Assembly: GCF_021190955.1 (NCBI RefSeq)
Contig: NZ_JAIOAO010000003.1
Coordinates: forward strand, 372,001 to 436,000
Length of the DNA stretch: 64,000 nucleotides
Direction: 5' to 3'
Source of the DNA: Parachryseolinea silvisoli
GTDB taxonomy: Bacteria > Bacteroidota > Bacteroidia > Cytophagales > Cyclobacteriaceae
Shown: piece after piece, positions 37,370-47,205 of the stretch
Layout: every line of letters starts with the position of its first letter
How positions within the stretch are numbered: position 1 is the stretch's first letter
Translations under genes and position numbers: made by a program
Notes under the pieces: model-generated
The model's database searches: none
Seen by the model: only the letters and a program-made list of their open reading frames with translations
Told to the model about the DNA's origin: nothing

Positions 37370-38249
37370 AGCTCAGAAATAGACCAGAAAGGATAAGTAC
37401 CCCGCCGACGATCTGCCATGGGGTAATGCTTTCGTGCAGGAATATTACGGCAATGGAGACACCCACCAGGATATCGAGGTTGAGAAAGTTGCCTACCATC
37501 GCCGCGGGCAGATTTTTCAAGGCCTGGTTGTAGAGCAGATAGCAGAGCGCAGAAGATATGGCACCCAAATATACCACGGCCACCCAGCCGAACATTCCCA
37601 GGCGTATGGGCGTGTCGAGGTGGGTGTATTCATAGACAGCCGTTGGTAAACAGAGAAGCGTACCGGCACATCCGCCTAAGAACGTGGTTGTTATGGAATC
37701 AAGATGGTTTGATTTTCTGGACAGCAAGGTATACACCGTCCAGCAGACGACCGATGCCAGCATGAGGAGGTTGCCGAGAATGGGATTGCTTCCGTTTGTC
37801 TTGTCATTTGAGATGAGTCCCACAAGGGCCACACCGGCAAACGAAATAATAATACCGGCGATCTGCCGCTGATTTACTTTTTCACTCAAAAATAGAATGC
37901 CAAACAAAGCAATGCAGATGGGAATAAGCCCCTGGATGAGGGCGCCGACGGAGGCAGATGTGTATAGGAGCGAAAAATTAAACAGAATATAATATCCGGT
38001 TACACCGGTGAGTCCCATGAATACCAACCTGACGTAGTCTGACGTTACCAGCTTGTCTTTCTGTTTGCGGCGATGCTGGAGATAGACTGGAAGCAGGCAC
38101 AACGTGGCAATGAGAAACCGGATGAAAGCAAAGCACATAGGCGGGAGCGTTGCTACGACGGATTTTGTTATGGAGTAAGAGCTCCCCCATACCAGCATGA
38201 TGAAAATCAGAATTAGGATCCCTCTTGTTTTATTGTTTTCCACGGCCAC
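37338..38249 (-). CDS. EamA-family (DMT superfamily) transporter
   Basis: A 303-residue inner-membrane protein with ten predicted helices in two five-helix EamA repeats, the first at residues 10-140 (FIMLVWGSSYSITKSVV) and the second at about 155-295 (LGAISSALCYLLYNQALKNLPA). Such proteins export or import amino acids, nucleobases or other metabolites; the substrate cannot be inferred. The start is a GTG, since no ATG precedes the first helix. The gene is convergent with the MocR-type gene and their 3' ends overlap by 32 bp, so the two transcripts would be antisense over that stretch. Confidence 0.88.
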   Translation of the reverse strand: MAVENNKTRGILILIFIMLVWGSSYSITKSVVATLPPMCFAFIRFLIATLCLLPVYLQHRRKQKDKLVTSDYVRLVFMGLTGVTGYYILFNFSLLYTSASVGALIQGLIPICIALFGILFLSEKVNQRQIAGIIISFAGVALVGLISNDKTNGSNPILGNLLMLASVVCWTVYTLLSRKSNHLDSITTTFLGGCAGTLLCLPTAVYEYTHLDTPIRLGMFGWVAVVYLGAISSALCYLLYNQALKNLPAAMVGNFLNLDILVGVSIAVIFLHESITPWQIVGGVLILSGLFLSSTPTRPTLTS

Positions 38250-38343
38250 TCTTTCTGCGAATCTAACGGAAAAATTGGAACAAGGTCAAAACATATTTCT
38301 ACTGAGGTAGGCCCGGAAGCCTTGTATTGGGTATATTGTGCGC

Positions 38344-39366
38344 ATGCGTGAATTTTATCTTGTTGAAAAGACTGGCTCGTTGCGAAATTTGAAGCCTCAC
38401 CGTTCAGAAATCCCGGCGCTGGAAAAGGGTAAGGTGTTGGTCGGCGTGCGTTCCGTCGGCCTTAATTATGCGGATATCTTCGCGATCATGGGGCTTTATA
38501 GCGCCACACCCCAGGTACCCTTCATTCCAGGACTTGAGTTTAGTGGAGAGGTGCTTTCCTCGGATTCAGATAAATTCCAGGTAGGACAGAAGGTGATGGG
38601 CGTTACCCGGTTTGGTGGTTATGATAGCCATATCGTTGCAGATCCGGAGTATTTGTTTCCGCTGCCGGCGGGTTGGTCCTATGAGGAGGGCGCTGCTTTT
38701 CCTGTGCAGACGTTCACGGCATACTATGCGTTGAGGACGTTAGGCGACCTGAGGTCCGGGCAAACGGTCCTTATTCACAGCGCAGCAGGCGGCGTTGGGT
38801 TGCAGGCCCACCGTATTGCGAAAAAGTACAACGCTTATACGATTGGCGTGGTGGGCGCAGCGAACAAGGTGGCGCTGTTGAAGCAGGAGGGATTTGATAA
38901 AACCATTGTGCGGGGAAAACATTTTCGCCATGATTTGCGCCTGGCGCTGGGAGACCGGTTGCTACATCTTGTCCTTGAAACTACTGGTGGGAAATATTTT
39001 TACGACAGCTATAACATGCTGGCGCCGATGGGAAGACTGGTGGCGTATGGCTCTGCTCAGTTTACGCCCGCGTCACATCGGCCCAATTATATCAGCCTGG
39101 CGTTCCGGTATCTGTTCCGGCCCCGGGTTGATCCACTGACGATGATCAAGTCCAACAAGTCTGTGATGGCGTTCAACCTCATCTGGATATACGAACAAAA
39201 GGAGCTGATGTATGAGATGCTCCGGGACATTGAGGCGTTACATCTGCCGCCACCGATTGTCGGTCATCGGTTTGACTTTTCACACATGGCAGAGGCGTTG
39301 GCGGTGTTTCAAAGTGGAAAGACGACGGGGAAGGTTGTGCTGAATATCCCGGGTGGCGTTAAATAA
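38344..39366 (+). CDS. Zinc-free MDR-family quinone oxidoreductase/VAT-1-like dehydrogenase
   Basis: A 340-residue medium-chain dehydrogenase/reductase. The ATG at 38344 is chosen over a GTG two codons upstream. The N-terminal GroES-like domain (residues 1-120) has VGLNYADIFAIMGLY in place of a catalytic zinc site, as in quinone oxidoreductases. The Rossmann domain has VLIHSAAGGVGLQAHRIAKK near residue 145. The C-terminal part (FDFSHMAEALAVFQSGKTTGKVVL) matches the synaptic vesicle VAT-1-like group. It should use NADPH to reduce a quinone or enone; the natural substrate is unknown. It stands alone on the plus strand, divergent from the EamA gene. Confidence 0.86.
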   Translation: MREFYLVEKTGSLRNLKPHRSEIPALEKGKVLVGVRSVGLNYADIFAIMGLYSATPQVPFIPGLEFSGEVLSSDSDKFQVGQKVMGVTRFGGYDSHIVADPEYLFPLPAGWSYEEGAAFPVQTFTAYYALRTLGDLRSGQTVLIHSAAGGVGLQAHRIAKKYNAYTIGVVGAANKVALLKQEGFDKTIVRGKHFRHDLRLALGDRLLHLVLETTGGKYFYDSYNMLAPMGRLVAYGSAQFTPASHRPNYISLAFRYLFRPRVDPLTMIKSNKSVMAFNLIWIYEQKELMYEMLRDIEALHLPPPIVGHRFDFSHMAEALAVFQSGKTTGKVVLNIPGGVK

Positions 39367-39401
39367 ATGTTATATTGCACGTTGTATATATAGCTGACTA
39401 A

Positions 39402-40532
39402 ATGAAAGAGTGTGTCACCTGGGCAGTGTGCCTGTATCTGCTATTGCTGATGGGATGTGGCCGGACGCGTGGGGTGGAAGAGAAGACTCCTCTTCCTGAA
39501 TCGGATAGTGCTTCGATGCCAAACGCAGGATCTCTCACGGAGGAATCGGACGACTCTGTATGGGTCACCGGAAATACAATTACATACGGGGGAGTTCAGG
39601 AAGACAGCGTTCATGCCATCCTGCATACTTTGCCGCCGCTTGAGCCTCTTTTAAAGCTGGTGAGGCGAATGATTCGGGCGCAGGATAGTCTTCAGCAGGA
39701 CAGTGTTGCAACGGCCCCCTACCGGCAACAGGTTAACAGGGCCATTGAGGACTATAAACGTATTACCGCCGCGGGAATCAGGATGCCCGAAAACTTTCCG
39801 ACCCTGTTGCAGCTAAACCGGCCAATCCAGGACGGCGACACCGCGGGCGGGCAACTTCCATCGGCCAGGTCATCGTTTCTCACGACACGGTCGAACTTCT
39901 TTTTCGCAGGGGGAGCTCCTTTTCTGATTAAGATCGAGCCAGATGACAATACAGCTTTCACCACTCCACAGGGTATGCCGGAAATACGTGTCGAGGCGCG
40001 GGAGACAGAAAACACGGAATATTTGTTGCCGCTTGTGTATCGTTACGGCGAGACGTCGGCAAAGATTCTGCCGGGCCGAGTCCATCAATTTTATGACCGG
40101 CCGGATTTTGGGTTGCGAATGCTCGTTCATCAGTTTACACGTCGCATACCCGTATTCTTTTTGACTGAACGGGGGCTGATCGAGACCCAGCTTCTGTCGA
40201 TTATGGTACAGCTTCACCCGGAAGAATTGGGATGTAGTTATGATCGGCCCACGCTTCAGTTTGCGTGCCAGAAGCTGTTATCGTCTGACGAGATCCTGGG
40301 GATCTATATACCTTTTGACACGACCATGCCGTCGTCGTGTACGATCAATCGGAAGGACCGAACGCACTGGGAGGCCGACCTTAACGGAGATGGTATCGCC
40401 GATATCGCCGCGATCACTTCTATCTTTCCGGGGGAAGTAAATGGGGATGCCCTGGCAAGAGTATTGTGGTTTGTGAACGTCGATGGGCAGTGGCAGATTA
40501 TAGACTTCGGAGAAGACGTGGACTGTACATGA
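39402..40532 (+). CDS. Lipoprotein of unknown function
   Basis: A 376-residue protein with a lipoprotein signal (LLLLMGCGRTR) that puts the acylated cysteine at about residue 19. The mature N-terminus is rich in Glu, Ser and Asp and probably a flexible linker. The rest has no family I recognise. Near the C-terminus DLNGDGIADIAA resembles an EF-hand-like or FG-GAP calcium-binding loop, followed by a short beta segment. The stop codon overlaps the start of the next gene as ATGA, so the two are translated together and probably act together in the envelope. Confidence 0.7.
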   Translation: MKECVTWAVCLYLLLLMGCGRTRGVEEKTPLPESDSASMPNAGSLTEESDDSVWVTGNTITYGGVQEDSVHAILHTLPPLEPLLKLVRRMIRAQDSLQQDSVATAPYRQQVNRAIEDYKRITAAGIRMPENFPTLLQLNRPIQDGDTAGGQLPSARSSFLTTRSNFFFAGGAPFLIKIEPDDNTAFTTPQGMPEIRVEARETENTEYLLPLVYRYGETSAKILPGRVHQFYDRPDFGLRMLVHQFTRRIPVFFLTERGLIETQLLSIMVQLHPEELGCSYDRPTLQFACQKLLSSDEILGIYIPFDTTMPSSCTINRKDRTHWEADLNGDGIADIAAITSIFPGEVNGDALARVLWFVNVDGQWQIIDFGEDVDCT

Positions 40533-41107
40533 TGCGCGGCAGCAGATCTTCGGTACCCATAGCCATGGTTTGCCTATTCGTGAGCGGCGTAGTGGGCGTT
40601 GCCTTTCTACGGAATTATTATTACCCGTCGCTGGCCATTAGTGGGGAAGCTTCAACCGGTACATGGCTCTCCGGGGTGCTATTGGTCATGGCGGCTACGC
40701 TGTCGTTCGTTACGGGCATGTATAGACGACGGGGGATGTGGTTTTTCGTCGCTGCATTCTTTCTGATCCTGGCACTGGATGAGCGGTTTATGTATCATGA
40801 GCAGTTGAAAGAACGAATCATCTTTTTTACGTACAAGCGGAACCTCACACATGTGTTGCTGCATGAGCTTCCGGTAATAGCCGGAGCCTGTTTGGGTGCA
40901 GGGGTTGCCTTTTTCTTGTGGCAGCAGGTTTCTCGTGGTGGCCGTGTACTACTCGCATGCGCGGTGATGCTGGGGCTTGTATCGGTAACCATCGACGTCC
41001 TATCGACGGGACCGGTTCTGTTGGAAGATGGAAGCAAGTTGCTTGCAGAGCTCCTGGTAACTTGTGCGTTAGTATTGAACGTAGGGTCGTCTGATGTACA
41101 AAATTGA
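40529..41107 (+). CDS. Small multi-pass membrane protein of unknown function
   Basis: A 192-residue hydrophobic protein. The ATG at 40529 overlaps the upstream lipoprotein stop, and the longer frame would only add residues that overlap that gene. About six membrane helices are visible, with a cytosolic or periplasmic charged loop DERFMYHEQLKERI in the middle and a second HELPV motif in a later loop. The paired Glu, His and Arg residues next to helices hint at a metal site or a lipid-active enzyme, but this is weak. No family is recognised. Context: coupled to the lipoprotein gene 39402. Confidence 0.68.
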   Translation: MMRGSRSSVPIAMVCLFVSGVVGVAFLRNYYYPSLAISGEASTGTWLSGVLLVMAATLSFVTGMYRRRGMWFFVAAFFLILALDERFMYHEQLKERIIFFTYKRNLTHVLLHELPVIAGACLGAGVAFFLWQQVSRGGRVLLACAVMLGLVSVTIDVLSTGPVLLEDGSKLLAELLVTCALVLNVGSSDVQN

Positions 41108-41290
41108 AATTGTCCGCTCCTGTAATAAAATCAGAAAACGTCTCCATGGGTTCTGGTGCGCAATTAAAAAATATTCTATATTCATTCATGTCTATCTGAC
41201 ACCGTTCGGAATGTGATTGTGATGTATTATGTGTTAGCATGACCGGCTCGATGTCTTACTTGTAGTAATTAAATCGTAACCCCCGTGTGT

Positions 41291-42697
41291 ATGAAAGCCT
41301 GCTTTACAACCAACCGCTATTGTTTATCAAAAATTCTGATCACCAGTCTGTTGCTGATCCTTTGCGTTCAGCTTCGTGCGCAGATTCCCGGTGGTGTCGG
41401 CACAACAATTTATACGCCCATGGGACAAGCCGTCTTTGCCGTGGTCAACCCCGAAGACGACTACTACCGGGACTATGTCAATACCGACAATGCCAACAAG
41501 ATCACCGCGAACAACTGGTGGGTGCAGGTGGAGAGTGGAGCGACCACGAAATCGCAGTGTCACGGCTGGGCATGGTCCCAGTACAACGGTGGACCGGCGG
41601 TGGAGATCAACGGTGATGTGCGAAAGTATTTTATCAATGACGCTGTGGAAGAGATCGCACCGCTGACACAAGACACCTGGGAAGAAGGCGTAATGATTGT
41701 CTTTGGGGCTAATATGAGCGTGCCCGTACATACTGCGATTACCACAAGCGAGTACGGCATCGTGCGATCAAAGTGGTGGTACGGCGCGGTGTACCGGCAT
41801 ACGCTGGAGGGTCACCCCTGGGCAAACGCTGTTTGGCAGCGCGGCTGGTATCGTGTAAACATGAACGGCAACAAAAGGGTCTGTGCGTACGGCTCGACGT
41901 CAAATTATTCCACCACATCATCGATTCCCGGGGCTACGTATGCCTGGAAGCTGTCAGGCGCTGCCGTGGGCGGCAATTCAAGCTCGGTGGCTGTGCAACA
42001 CAATTTCTCGCCCAATACTGTCAAGTCCTTGAGTGTCGAGATTTATTGCCCCCTTTCAGGCACGACCATCAAAAGTTTCAGAAGAATATGCTTCGGCGAA
42101 AACAGCGGATATGTGCCCGGTGGCTCGTATTATATCATGGGCTCCACCGATAACATGTCGCTCTGCCCGAATACCAGCTATACGCTGTATGTCAATCCTC
42201 CATGCTCGGCATCCGGATACACCTATACGGTGCCACCGGGGTTTACAATTAATTCTGCATCGGACTTTAGCATGTCATTCAATACCGGTTCTGGTGGAAG
42301 TGGTTCGATTGAAGTGCGCGCCAATGTCTGGTGCTCGGTCAATGCAAACACCTGTTGCGTGCCTGCGCCCGGGACGAATGTTGCCATTGCCTATGCGTAT
42401 GTGGATACGTCAAATCCATACTGCGGATGGTCTATGACTGTATCACCCAACCCGGCGGCCGATTACATTGATATAGAAACTGGCAGCGCGGAAGGCCACG
42501 ATGCCGCGCGCCATGAAGGTGGGGATGAATGGTATCGTCTTACGGTCTACAACAGTCAGCAGGTGCCGGTATTCACAACCAAAAGCAATGATCGCAAAGT
42601 GACAATCAACACACATCCGCTGCAAAACGGGATTTACATCGCCGAAATAATTCGTGGCAAGGAAAGGATTTCTAAACGCTTTGCCGTAAATCATTAA
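41291..42697 (+). CDS. Secreted T9SS protein of unknown function
   Basis: A 468-residue protein. The ATG at 41291 follows a GTG two codons upstream; either gives a signal peptide ending at about residue 32 (LRAQ). The mature part contains many Gly, Ser, Thr, Tyr and aromatic residues, a C-rich middle region with Cys pairs around residues 260-370, and no catalytic motif that I recognise. The C-terminal 85 residues (VSPNPAADYIDI and LQNGIYIAEI) are a type A T9SS sorting domain. It is therefore exported and either released or attached to the surface. It is a single gene converging with the giant membrane protein, with 24 bp between their ends. Confidence 0.8.
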   Translation: MKACFTTNRYCLSKILITSLLLILCVQLRAQIPGGVGTTIYTPMGQAVFAVVNPEDDYYRDYVNTDNANKITANNWWVQVESGATTKSQCHGWAWSQYNGGPAVEINGDVRKYFINDAVEEIAPLTQDTWEEGVMIVFGANMSVPVHTAITTSEYGIVRSKWWYGAVYRHTLEGHPWANAVWQRGWYRVNMNGNKRVCAYGSTSNYSTTSSIPGATYAWKLSGAAVGGNSSSVAVQHNFSPNTVKSLSVEIYCPLSGTTIKSFRRICFGENSGYVPGGSYYIMGSTDNMSLCPNTSYTLYVNPPCSASGYTYTVPPGFTINSASDFSMSFNTGSGGSGSIEVRANVWCSVNANTCCVPAPGTNVAIAYAYVDTSNPYCGWSMTVSPNPAADYIDIETGSAEGHDAARHEGGDEWYRLTVYNSQQVPVFTTKSNDRKVTINTHPLQNGIYIAEIIRGKERISKRFAVNH

Positions 42698-42721
42698 TGG
42701 TGTATCCATCGTTGCAGGGTA

Positions 42722-45700
42722 TTAGGATTTTCCTCTGATGCCCCGCATGGTTGAAAAGAATCCTGTCAGCGTCGGCACCAGGCCCGTCAGCGTAGTGACA
42801 AAGCCAGTGACCTGGTTAAAGACCGTTTGCTGCGTATAGAGGAGGAACGCGCCCATCGATACGAAGAAGATGATCAGCACCATGCGGATGGTATCCCAGG
42901 TGCCGGTCACGTTGATCTCGCGCTCCAGCTGTAAGGCGTCGTCCGGATTGACGACGGACAGAATGAAATTGCGGAAGCTTCGGTTGAAAATGTGCAGTGC
43001 TTTTTCTTCTTTCGAAACATATACCAGCCCGCGACGCTGCAGGCTGCTGAGTACGGGGAAGTTGAGGTAATTGGTCAGCTCGTCCTGGGCCAGGTCGTAC
43101 AATACATATTTTTCCTGGCTGGTCAGCGACGCCCACAACGAATGATAGTAGTTTCCTGCCAGTTCCTGAATTTTCAGCACGAACATTTCCTCCGACCTGG
43201 ACTCGCATGCTGTCCAGTTACCGTTCGCGTCTTTTTTGAAATAGGTTTGTAGTATATACTGACCGGGTCTCTTTGAAACAATGTTGTGGAACAGCCGCGC
43301 GAAGTAAGCGCCGAAGCGGAATTCGTCGGTGACAATTTGCAGTCCCTTGTAGTCCTGGAAGAGGGCGGCATCATTTTGTTCCAGGGGATAATTTACCTGA
43401 TCGAAATCATCGAGCACCTGCAGTAGCTTTTCTTGCTCCTGCTGCAGCGATACATCGTTATTTTTAGTAGCCGCTTGCGCGAGATGTTTTTTGGAAAGCT
43501 GTAGTGCCTGGTCGCCGGGATCGCCAGAGGTCACCCAGATCACTTTGGTGGTGCTGCGTTGGAACAACTTAGAGAGTTCTTTGAGGTATTCTATGCATTT
43601 TCCGTTTTCAACGTCCCGCGGGTCGAAGTAATGCAGCAGCACGATCTGATCCGGCATGTCTTTCCGGGGGGAGCCTTTAAAGTTGAGGTGCTCTACCTTG
43701 TTTGCAAGCGCGGTGTCGGGATCGTCTTTGCTATATGCCTCCCGGGCAAGTGTTTCCTGTATCACCGGAATTACCCGCGTGCCAATGGGCGCGAGGATCA
43801 GCAGGTTTGTCGGGCCGTGAACGGCGTTATACCGGATATAGTCCATGTCTGTATCGCGGGCGATTTGTAATGTTTCGGGCTCGAAATACCCGACCAGCAG
43901 CAGGCGTTTGTAGGCCGTGTGGAGTGTGAAGTAGGTCGCCAGACAGATAATCACCACAGCGAACAAGAACATCAGGTGCCCTGGAAATTCCAGGAGCTCC
44001 CATTCTATTCGCATCGGCAACGCTATGGATACACCCGCATAGGCTTCGGATGGAAATTGCCTGCCATAGTGATAGTATAGAATGTCGTGCGCATTGCCGG
44101 GACCACGTCCCCACCACCACCGGTAGGGATTGTTTAGCAGAGCCTTGCGGTCCAGGTACAGGTTGCGGGTTTCATAAGCATTGAATGTCATCTTGGGAAG
44201 GCTGATAAGCCGGAGGTACCAGGAGGTGACGCTGTCGGCAAGCTGAGGCTTTGACGATCGCCAGTTGTCTTCGGCGATATCCAGCACGTGCGCGTTCGGG
44301 AGCTCGACCCGGTCGTTTCGATTACCAAAGGTATAGATGCCGGTACGGACCAGGTGCAACGGGTCGCCCCGCTGTGGCAGCCGTTGTCGCCGGGTGCAGA
44401 CTTCGTTGATCGCGGTGGCCCGGCGGGTGCCGGTATTGCTTGTCGTGTGCGCCGCGGGCGTCAGCGTATGGCCTCCCGTGGCGATCTGCTCCCAGCGGCG
44501 GGTGATGTCGGGGAAGCTTCGGACCAGCCAGCGCTGCCGTTGCTCGATGCCTTCGGCGATTGCCAGCGCCCCGCGCTTTTCATGCAGGCCGTTTTCCACG
44601 CGGATGGCCGCGCGAAAGAAGCCGAACGTCGGCAGGATGCTCAGGTTTACGGCGGCCAGCATCAGGACCGTTGTGACCCGATAGCTTGTTTCCGGTTTCT
44701 TCAGCCAGGGCATGCGTTTCAGTTTACCGGGATCCCGCAGCATCGCCAGCAAGGGGACCAGGGCATCTGGCCGCCAGAGGAACCACGCCGACACTGCCAC
44801 CAGCAGTGCGGTGAATAGTGCGGCGGGAAGTAACGACTGGAGCCCTTCGAGCTGCCACAGCATGCCGCAGAGCATGAGCGCGGCGAGCAGGCACAATCCG
44901 AATAGCAGACGGAAAGGCCACTGCACCAGGGGGCGCAACACCGCCTGATCCAGGCGCCGCGTGAGCGCGATCGCGTGCGCGGCTGCCCCGGTCAGCATCA
45001 CCGTCAGTACCGGGAAGGCGAATGACACATACAGCAGGGTGCCTGAGGAAAGGCCGAGGCGCCCACCGGAAAAGTGGTATAGCAGGCCCTCGGTGATGAA
45101 CTGACCCGCGGCCAACGTGACGGGTACCAGCAGCACCAGCAAGAGCAAGGTAAATTTCTGCTGGCCGGTATGCGGGCGAAGCCAGCGCAGGTCGATTTTC
45201 TGGCGTTTGAGCAGCGACGGACGGCGCCCGACGAGAAAGGGTATGACGATGAGCAGGACAATGCCCAGGGTCAGGTAACAAAGCATAAACAAGGTAAACG
45301 TTACCTCGTTCGAGAGCGTGCTGATGTAGGCATCTGAATCGTACAGGATCACGGCCGTGTAGGGCAGGTCTTGCAGGGGGGAAAAGTGCATCAGGCGATC
45401 CTGCCCATAGTAAAATATCTTTTCGAATCGGGTGGAGCGGCTTTGAATCAGCTCGCGAACCAGTGCCGCTTTGTTGCATTCCTCGACGAAGTTCTCCCGC
45501 AGGTTGCGTCGGCCGTCGGAGTGGAAAAGTACGTCGCCGCCGGCGTCCAGGATGCAAAACTGTACCTCTGCCGGCATGGCCGGTCGCATGGCCGACAGCA
45601 GCAGTGTTTCCAGCGCCAGGATGCGCAGGTGCCCTTGCGTATCGCCCTGCGCCCAGTGGTTATGCCGCAGACTGTCCCGAAGGTTCCGCCCCAGGTCGTC

Positions 45701-47137
45701 GACCAGTTCCTGTGCCGGCCTATTGGGTGCTTTACTGACGACTACGGTGTTTTCCTGGCTATGCCACGAGTATACCGGCTGCAGATAGAATGTGCGGACC
45801 ACGTTGTCTGCCGGCAGTACAAGCTTGTAGGGCGATGCTTGCAGTGCGTTGACATATTCCCGGGCGCGCAGGTCCATGTCCGCGCGGCCATTTCCTTTAT
45901 TCATCCAGGTACCCCAGTTCTGGCCATTCTTGTCAATGAACAGCAGCGAGCTTACCGGGTGCCACGACGAAGCGTTGTTAAAATAACGATTAAGTCCCTG
46001 CATCTGCACCGCATACGGGTGGCGCAGGTTCGCCCGCAGCCAGGTACGGTATGTGGCGGACGTGGGCGCAGGCATATAGCACATCTCCTGCTGGTCGATC
46101 TCCATGAGGATGTCGGCCACCTCGCCTTGTACCCGTCGTTTCAGCTCGCCGCTGACATGCTGCAGTGTGCATTCCTGCTGCTGGCGCTCGGCCATGTTGT
46201 GCATCCACAATACCAGCATCGTTACGATCACCGCGGCTCCCAGCAGGCTGGCAACACCCAGGCCGGTCACGTCGTAGTGATATACCCGCTCCAACTGACC
46301 AATCAGGAATACTTTCAGGTAGGGCAGGGAGCATAGCGCCAGCAAGGTGAAGAGCGAGATCCAGACAATTTTGTCCGTATCAATCATATTCCGGTCGTGT
46401 GCGTATTTCTCTTCCGAAACCAGGCCGCACAACACGAACGGTACTTCCGACGCCTTGTCGACGGCATGGTAGTATACCACATAGGGTTTGCCGCCCAGGG
46501 TATCGTGCCGGATCTCGTTGGATACCGGCACCCGTCGGTTGCCTGCGAGCGTGACGGCCGGGTTCAGGTCGAGCGGGTGGGTTTGGTATATGGCTGAGTC
46601 TCCGTAGAGCACAACGTAATCCTCGAAAAAATCCTGTCGATACCCGACGACGTCTGTCAGGTATTTTTCTGCGTCGCAGTGATATTCCAGCAACGAGTCC
46701 TTTGAACGAACAAAGTCATACCTTCCGCCGCCGGGCTTCCGGTCATAGATAGAACCGAAAAAGGTAATGAACCATTTGTTGTCGCGGCCATTGTTCTTCG
46801 GTACAAATTTGCGCCCGTGGAATTTGCGGTTCCATTCGTTTGTGGAAATGGCCCCTTCCAGCCTTAAGCCGTCAAAGTAAGCGATTGTATCGTTCGGTGA
46901 GTATCGCTCGCCCGCCATAGGCTTTTTGCCGTAGACCTCGTCCAGGATGACCTGCACATTATTTTTCTTATCGTGAATATTGCGCTCGATGCGCGTCAGG
47001 ATCCTGAATCCCCGCTGGTTCAGCTCCCGTTCCCGGGCGGGCGCCACCACCACGAGGTAATAATATGCCAGGATTGACAGGCCGCCGATGGTGGCGAACG
47101 CAATAAATATCTTGCGAAAGTTTACATTTTTTGTCAT
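42722..47137 (-). CDS. Giant multi-pass membrane protein with sensor-like ectodomains and a degenerate NTPase-like cytosolic part
   Basis: A 1471-residue protein. A membrane anchor at residues 9-29 is followed by an extracytoplasmic domain of about 220 residues with a Cache-like layout. Two helices follow at about 256-312, then a second extracytoplasmic domain to about 605. Next come a run of helices at about 612-845, a third outer segment and a helix near 1045-1080. The cytosolic part (about 1085-1400) starts PTNLLILAPIGTRVIPVIQE, where a Walker A motif would be expected but the GK[ST] is absent. It continues with strands IVLLHYFDP and KVIWVTSGDP that resemble Walker B and sensor-1 strands. 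Residues about 1330-1400 (LTSQEKYVLYDLAQDEL, LQRRGLVYVS) look like a winged helix. A final C-terminal membrane hairpin follows. A signalling or stress-response role is inferred; no kinase or phosphodiesterase domain is seen. I do not recognise a named family. Confidence 0.72.
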   Translation of the reverse strand: MTKNVNFRKIFIAFATIGGLSILAYYYLVVVAPARERELNQRGFRILTRIERNIHDKKNNVQVILDEVYGKKPMAGERYSPNDTIAYFDGLRLEGAISTNEWNRKFHGRKFVPKNNGRDNKWFITFFGSIYDRKPGGGRYDFVRSKDSLLEYHCDAEKYLTDVVGYRQDFFEDYVVLYGDSAIYQTHPLDLNPAVTLAGNRRVPVSNEIRHDTLGGKPYVVYYHAVDKASEVPFVLCGLVSEEKYAHDRNMIDTDKIVWISLFTLLALCSLPYLKVFLIGQLERVYHYDVTGLGVASLLGAAVIVTMLVLWMHNMAERQQQECTLQHVSGELKRRVQGEVADILMEIDQQEMCYMPAPTSATYRTWLRANLRHPYAVQMQGLNRYFNNASSWHPVSSLLFIDKNGQNWGTWMNKGNGRADMDLRAREYVNALQASPYKLVLPADNVVRTFYLQPVYSWHSQENTVVVSKAPNRPAQELVDDLGRNLRDSLRHNHWAQGDTQGHLRILALETLLLSAMRPAMPAEVQFCILDAGGDVLFHSDGRRNLRENFVEECNKAALVRELIQSRSTRFEKIFYYGQDRLMHFSPLQDLPYTAVILYDSDAYISTLSNEVTFTLFMLCYLTLGIVLLIVIPFLVGRRPSLLKRQKIDLRWLRPHTGQQKFTLLLLVLLVPVTLAAGQFITEGLLYHFSGGRLGLSSGTLLYVSFAFPVLTVMLTGAAAHAIALTRRLDQAVLRPLVQWPFRLLFGLCLLAALMLCGMLWQLEGLQSLLPAALFTALLVAVSAWFLWRPDALVPLLAMLRDPGKLKRMPWLKKPETSYRVTTVLMLAAVNLSILPTFGFFRAAIRVENGLHEKRGALAIAEGIEQRQRWLVRSFPDITRRWEQIATGGHTLTPAAHTTSNTGTRRATAINEVCTRRQRLPQRGDPLHLVRTGIYTFGNRNDRVELPNAHVLDIAEDNWRSSKPQLADSVTSWYLRLISLPKMTFNAYETRNLYLDRKALLNNPYRWWWGRGPGNAHDILYYHYGRQFPSEAYAGVSIALPMRIEWELLEFPGHLMFLFAVVIICLATYFTLHTAYKRLLLVGYFEPETLQIARDTDMDYIRYNAVHGPTNLLILAPIGTRVIPVIQETLAREAYSKDDPDTALANKVEHLNFKGSPRKDMPDQIVLLHYFDPRDVENGKCIEYLKELSKLFQRSTTKVIWVTSGDPGDQALQLSKKHLAQAATKNNDVSLQQEQEKLLQVLDDFDQVNYPLEQNDAALFQDYKGLQIVTDEFRFGAYFARLFHNIVSKRPGQYILQTYFKKDANGNWTACESRSEEMFVLKIQELAGNYYHSLWASLTSQEKYVLYDLAQDELTNYLNFPVLSSLQRRGLVYVSKEEKALHIFNRSFRNFILSVVNPDDALQLEREINVTGTWDTIRMVLIIFFVSMGAFLLYTQQTVFNQVTGFVTTLTGLVPTLTGFFSTMRGIRGKS

Positions 47138-47205
47138 GGTATAAAATGTTAACCGGACAACAATGACCTCAATATCTAACCGGTCTTACACCTGGATTGA
47201 GTTGT

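Noticed and set aside
45371-46336. A 321-codon open frame on the plus strand
   Set aside because: It is antisense to the giant membrane protein, whose minus-strand frame runs unbroken through this stretch. Its translation has no domain or coherent composition and reflects GC-rich codon bias of the opposite strand.
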